Below are positions 5,266 through 6,054 of a stretch of DNA of 6,054 nucleotides, piece by piece. Source of the stretch: Nitrospirota bacterium (lineage in GTDB: Bacteria > Nitrospirota > Thermodesulfovibrionia > Thermodesulfovibrionales > UBA6898). The position numbers and the translations under genes were made by a program. Under the pieces are notes generated by a model, which worked only from the letters and a program-made list of their open reading frames with translations, was not told the origin of the DNA and made no database searches. The stretch is taken from NCBI GenBank assembly GCA_029858145.1, contig JAOUFP010000197.1:1-6054 (forward strand). Direction: 5' to 3'. Each line of letters starts with the position of its first letter. The stretch's first letter is position 1.

Positions 5266-5512
5266 TTGTGACGGCGTGCTTGACTCTTTTAACCGGAACT
5301 GTGTGCAGGCCGGTTGCGTTCCCGTCATTGTGACAGGGGCCTGCTTCGGGTGAAGCGCACAGGTTGATTTCGCTCTGAAAAATACCTCAGCAGGTGATGA
5401 TTGCGGGACCCGGAACCGCAGTATATATTGAAGGCGTCACCGCAGAACAGAAGAAACGGCAATGAGATTTCGACATTGTCAATCCGCATCGGTCTTCGGG
5501 GCTACGCTCAGA

Positions 5513-5541
5513 GGAAAAAGATGTTATAATAACCTTTTTCC
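5513..5541. repeat. 8-bp inverted repeat enclosing the MscS-gene -10 box
   Basis: GGAAAAAG (5513-5520) and CTTTTTCC (5534-5541) are perfect complements around 13 bases that contain TATAAT. The arrangement fits a repressor operator overlapping a promoter. As RNA it would be an A/U-rich stem without a trailing U-run. Confidence 0.55.
5522..5530 (+). promoter_or_regulatory. Extended -10 promoter of the MscS-type gene
   Basis: TGTTATAAT gives a perfect TATAAT (5525-5530) with TG one base upstream (5522-5523), the extended -10 form that tolerates a poor -35. No good -35 stands 17 bases upstream. Transcription from about 5537 leaves a leader near 50 bases before the ATG at 5589. Confidence 0.6.
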
Positions 5542-5588
5542 GGGACTTTGAACCCAGGCTCAGCAAATGGCGTTGTACAGGAGGGGAA

Positions 5589-6054
5589 ATGACAGCCTTT
5601 ATAGAATCGCTTGAAATAACTGATTCATCCTATTTGAATGCTCTGATATCAGTCCTGGCCTTTGTTGTGATCGCAAAGATCGCTGATATTCTTGTTGACA
5701 AGGTTCTGCGGCGATTCACAAGGTTTACCAAAACGGATATTGACGACAGGATCATCGACCTTACTCACAGGCCGATATTTTTGAGCATCATCATTATCGG
5801 CGTTGTGCTCGCGATTTCCTATCTCAGGCCCGCACCCGATGTTTTCTTTTACAGCAGCGGTGTTTTGTATTCCATACTGACGGTTATCTGGTGCATTACG
5901 ATCATCAGGATAAGCAATGCGGTGATTGAACACGGGATCAGAAAGATATCGGATGTCACAGGACTGAGCAAGGACATCATCCCCCTCGTCGAGAATATCT
6001 CGAAGATCGCGATCATCATCGCCGCTCTCATGGTGGTTCTCTCTCTCTGGAAGG
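5589..6054 (+). CDS. MscS-type mechanosensitive ion channel, N-terminal 155 codons (runs off the right edge)
   Basis: This is an inner-membrane protein of the small-conductance mechanosensitive channel (MscS) type. Such channels open under membrane tension to release solutes on hypo-osmotic shock. The start ATG at 5589 follows AGGAGGGG (5579-5586). Hydrophobic segments are visible at about residues 16-36, 62-79, 86-108 and 137-154, separated by charged loops such as KTDIDDRIIDLTHRP (48-62). The loop motif GLSKDIIPLVENISKI (125-140) leading into the last helix resembles the segment before the pore-lining helix of multi-helix MscS relatives. The pore helix and the cytoplasmic beta domain lie beyond the window, so subfamily and full length cannot be judged. 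The number of helices before the pore exceeds that of minimal E. coli MscS. Its own extended -10 promoter lies just upstream. Confidence 0.85.
   Translation, partial: MTAFIESLEITDSSYLNALISVLAFVVIAKIADILVDKVLRRFTRFTKTDIDDRIIDLTHRPIFLSIIIIGVVLAISYLRPAPDVFFYSSGVLYSILTVIWCITIIRISNAVIEHGIRKISDVTGLSKDIIPLVENISKIAIIIAALMVVLSLWK

Larger units (their letters stand above)
5043..5588. other. Divergent intergenic region with inverted repeats and a startless frame
   Basis: This 546-base gap separates the 55-codon ORF from the MscS-type gene. It holds an AT-rich inverted repeat, AAATGAA (5147-5153) with TTCATTT (5160-5166); the compound hairpins at 5178-5265; AACCGG (5291-5296) with CCGGTT (5310-5315); and GCTTC-GGGT-GAAGC (5343-5356). 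One plus-strand frame is open from 5201 to 5353 and reads as a hydrophobic, cysteine-rich segment (IIIFLACWACSAFC) but has no ATG, GTG or TTG near its beginning. A 22-codon ATG frame follows at 5397-5465. These may be remains of a small secreted or lipoprotein-like gene. Confidence 0.45.

Noticed and set aside
5649..6031. Minus-strand frames of 94 and 60 codons
   Set aside because: They are antisense to the MscS-type gene, which has a strong Shine-Dalgarno and regular transmembrane segments.
1..6054. CRISPR arrays, tRNA or rRNA genes, insertion sequences, phage or toxin-antitoxin genes
   Set aside because: Looked for by eye on both strands; no regularly spaced repeats, cloverleaf with T-loop motif, transposase or toxin-like pair was found.

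Overview
The window comes from a bacterial chromosome and shows no plasmid, phage or insertion-sequence hallmarks. The isoleucyl-tRNA synthetase N-terminus, the small cysteine-rich proteins and the medium GC content suggest an anaerobic bacterium of the Nitrospirota or Desulfobacterota type. That assignment is an impression from protein style and was not tested.

Layout. Every annotated gene lies on the minus strand except a mechanosensitive channel at the right edge and one doubtful 26-codon ORF. From left to right: (1) the first 344 codons of ileS, running off the left edge, behind a TTGACA promoter that would leave almost no leader; (2) a complete 208-residue PHP-domain metal-dependent phosphoesterase; (3) a tight two-gene operon of small cysteine-rich proteins sharing a four-cysteine pattern, preceded by a perfect inverted repeat; (4) about 900 bases with no confident gene but several palindromes and a 26-codon ORF behind an ideal Shine-Dalgarno sequence; (5) a stand-alone tandem CBS-domain protein with a candidate promoter; (6) a region of very small minus-strand ORFs (55, 43 and 42 codons), including one behind a near-consensus sigma-70 promoter; (7) a 546-base divergent intergenic region with RNA-like inverted repeats; (8) the first 155 codons of an MscS-type channel, whose extended -10 box sits inside an 8+8 inverted repeat.

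Functional coherence is limited. ileS and the PHP gene are housekeeping-type neighbours but are probably transcribed separately. The CBS protein (likely a nucleotide sensor) and the MscS-type channel (osmotic response) are single-gene units. The least described parts are the paired cysteine-rich proteins and the micro-ORF and structured-RNA region at 4400-5560. I saw no CRISPR array, tRNA, rRNA, transposase or recognised defence system. Identifications rest on motif reading only; no database search or folding program was run.
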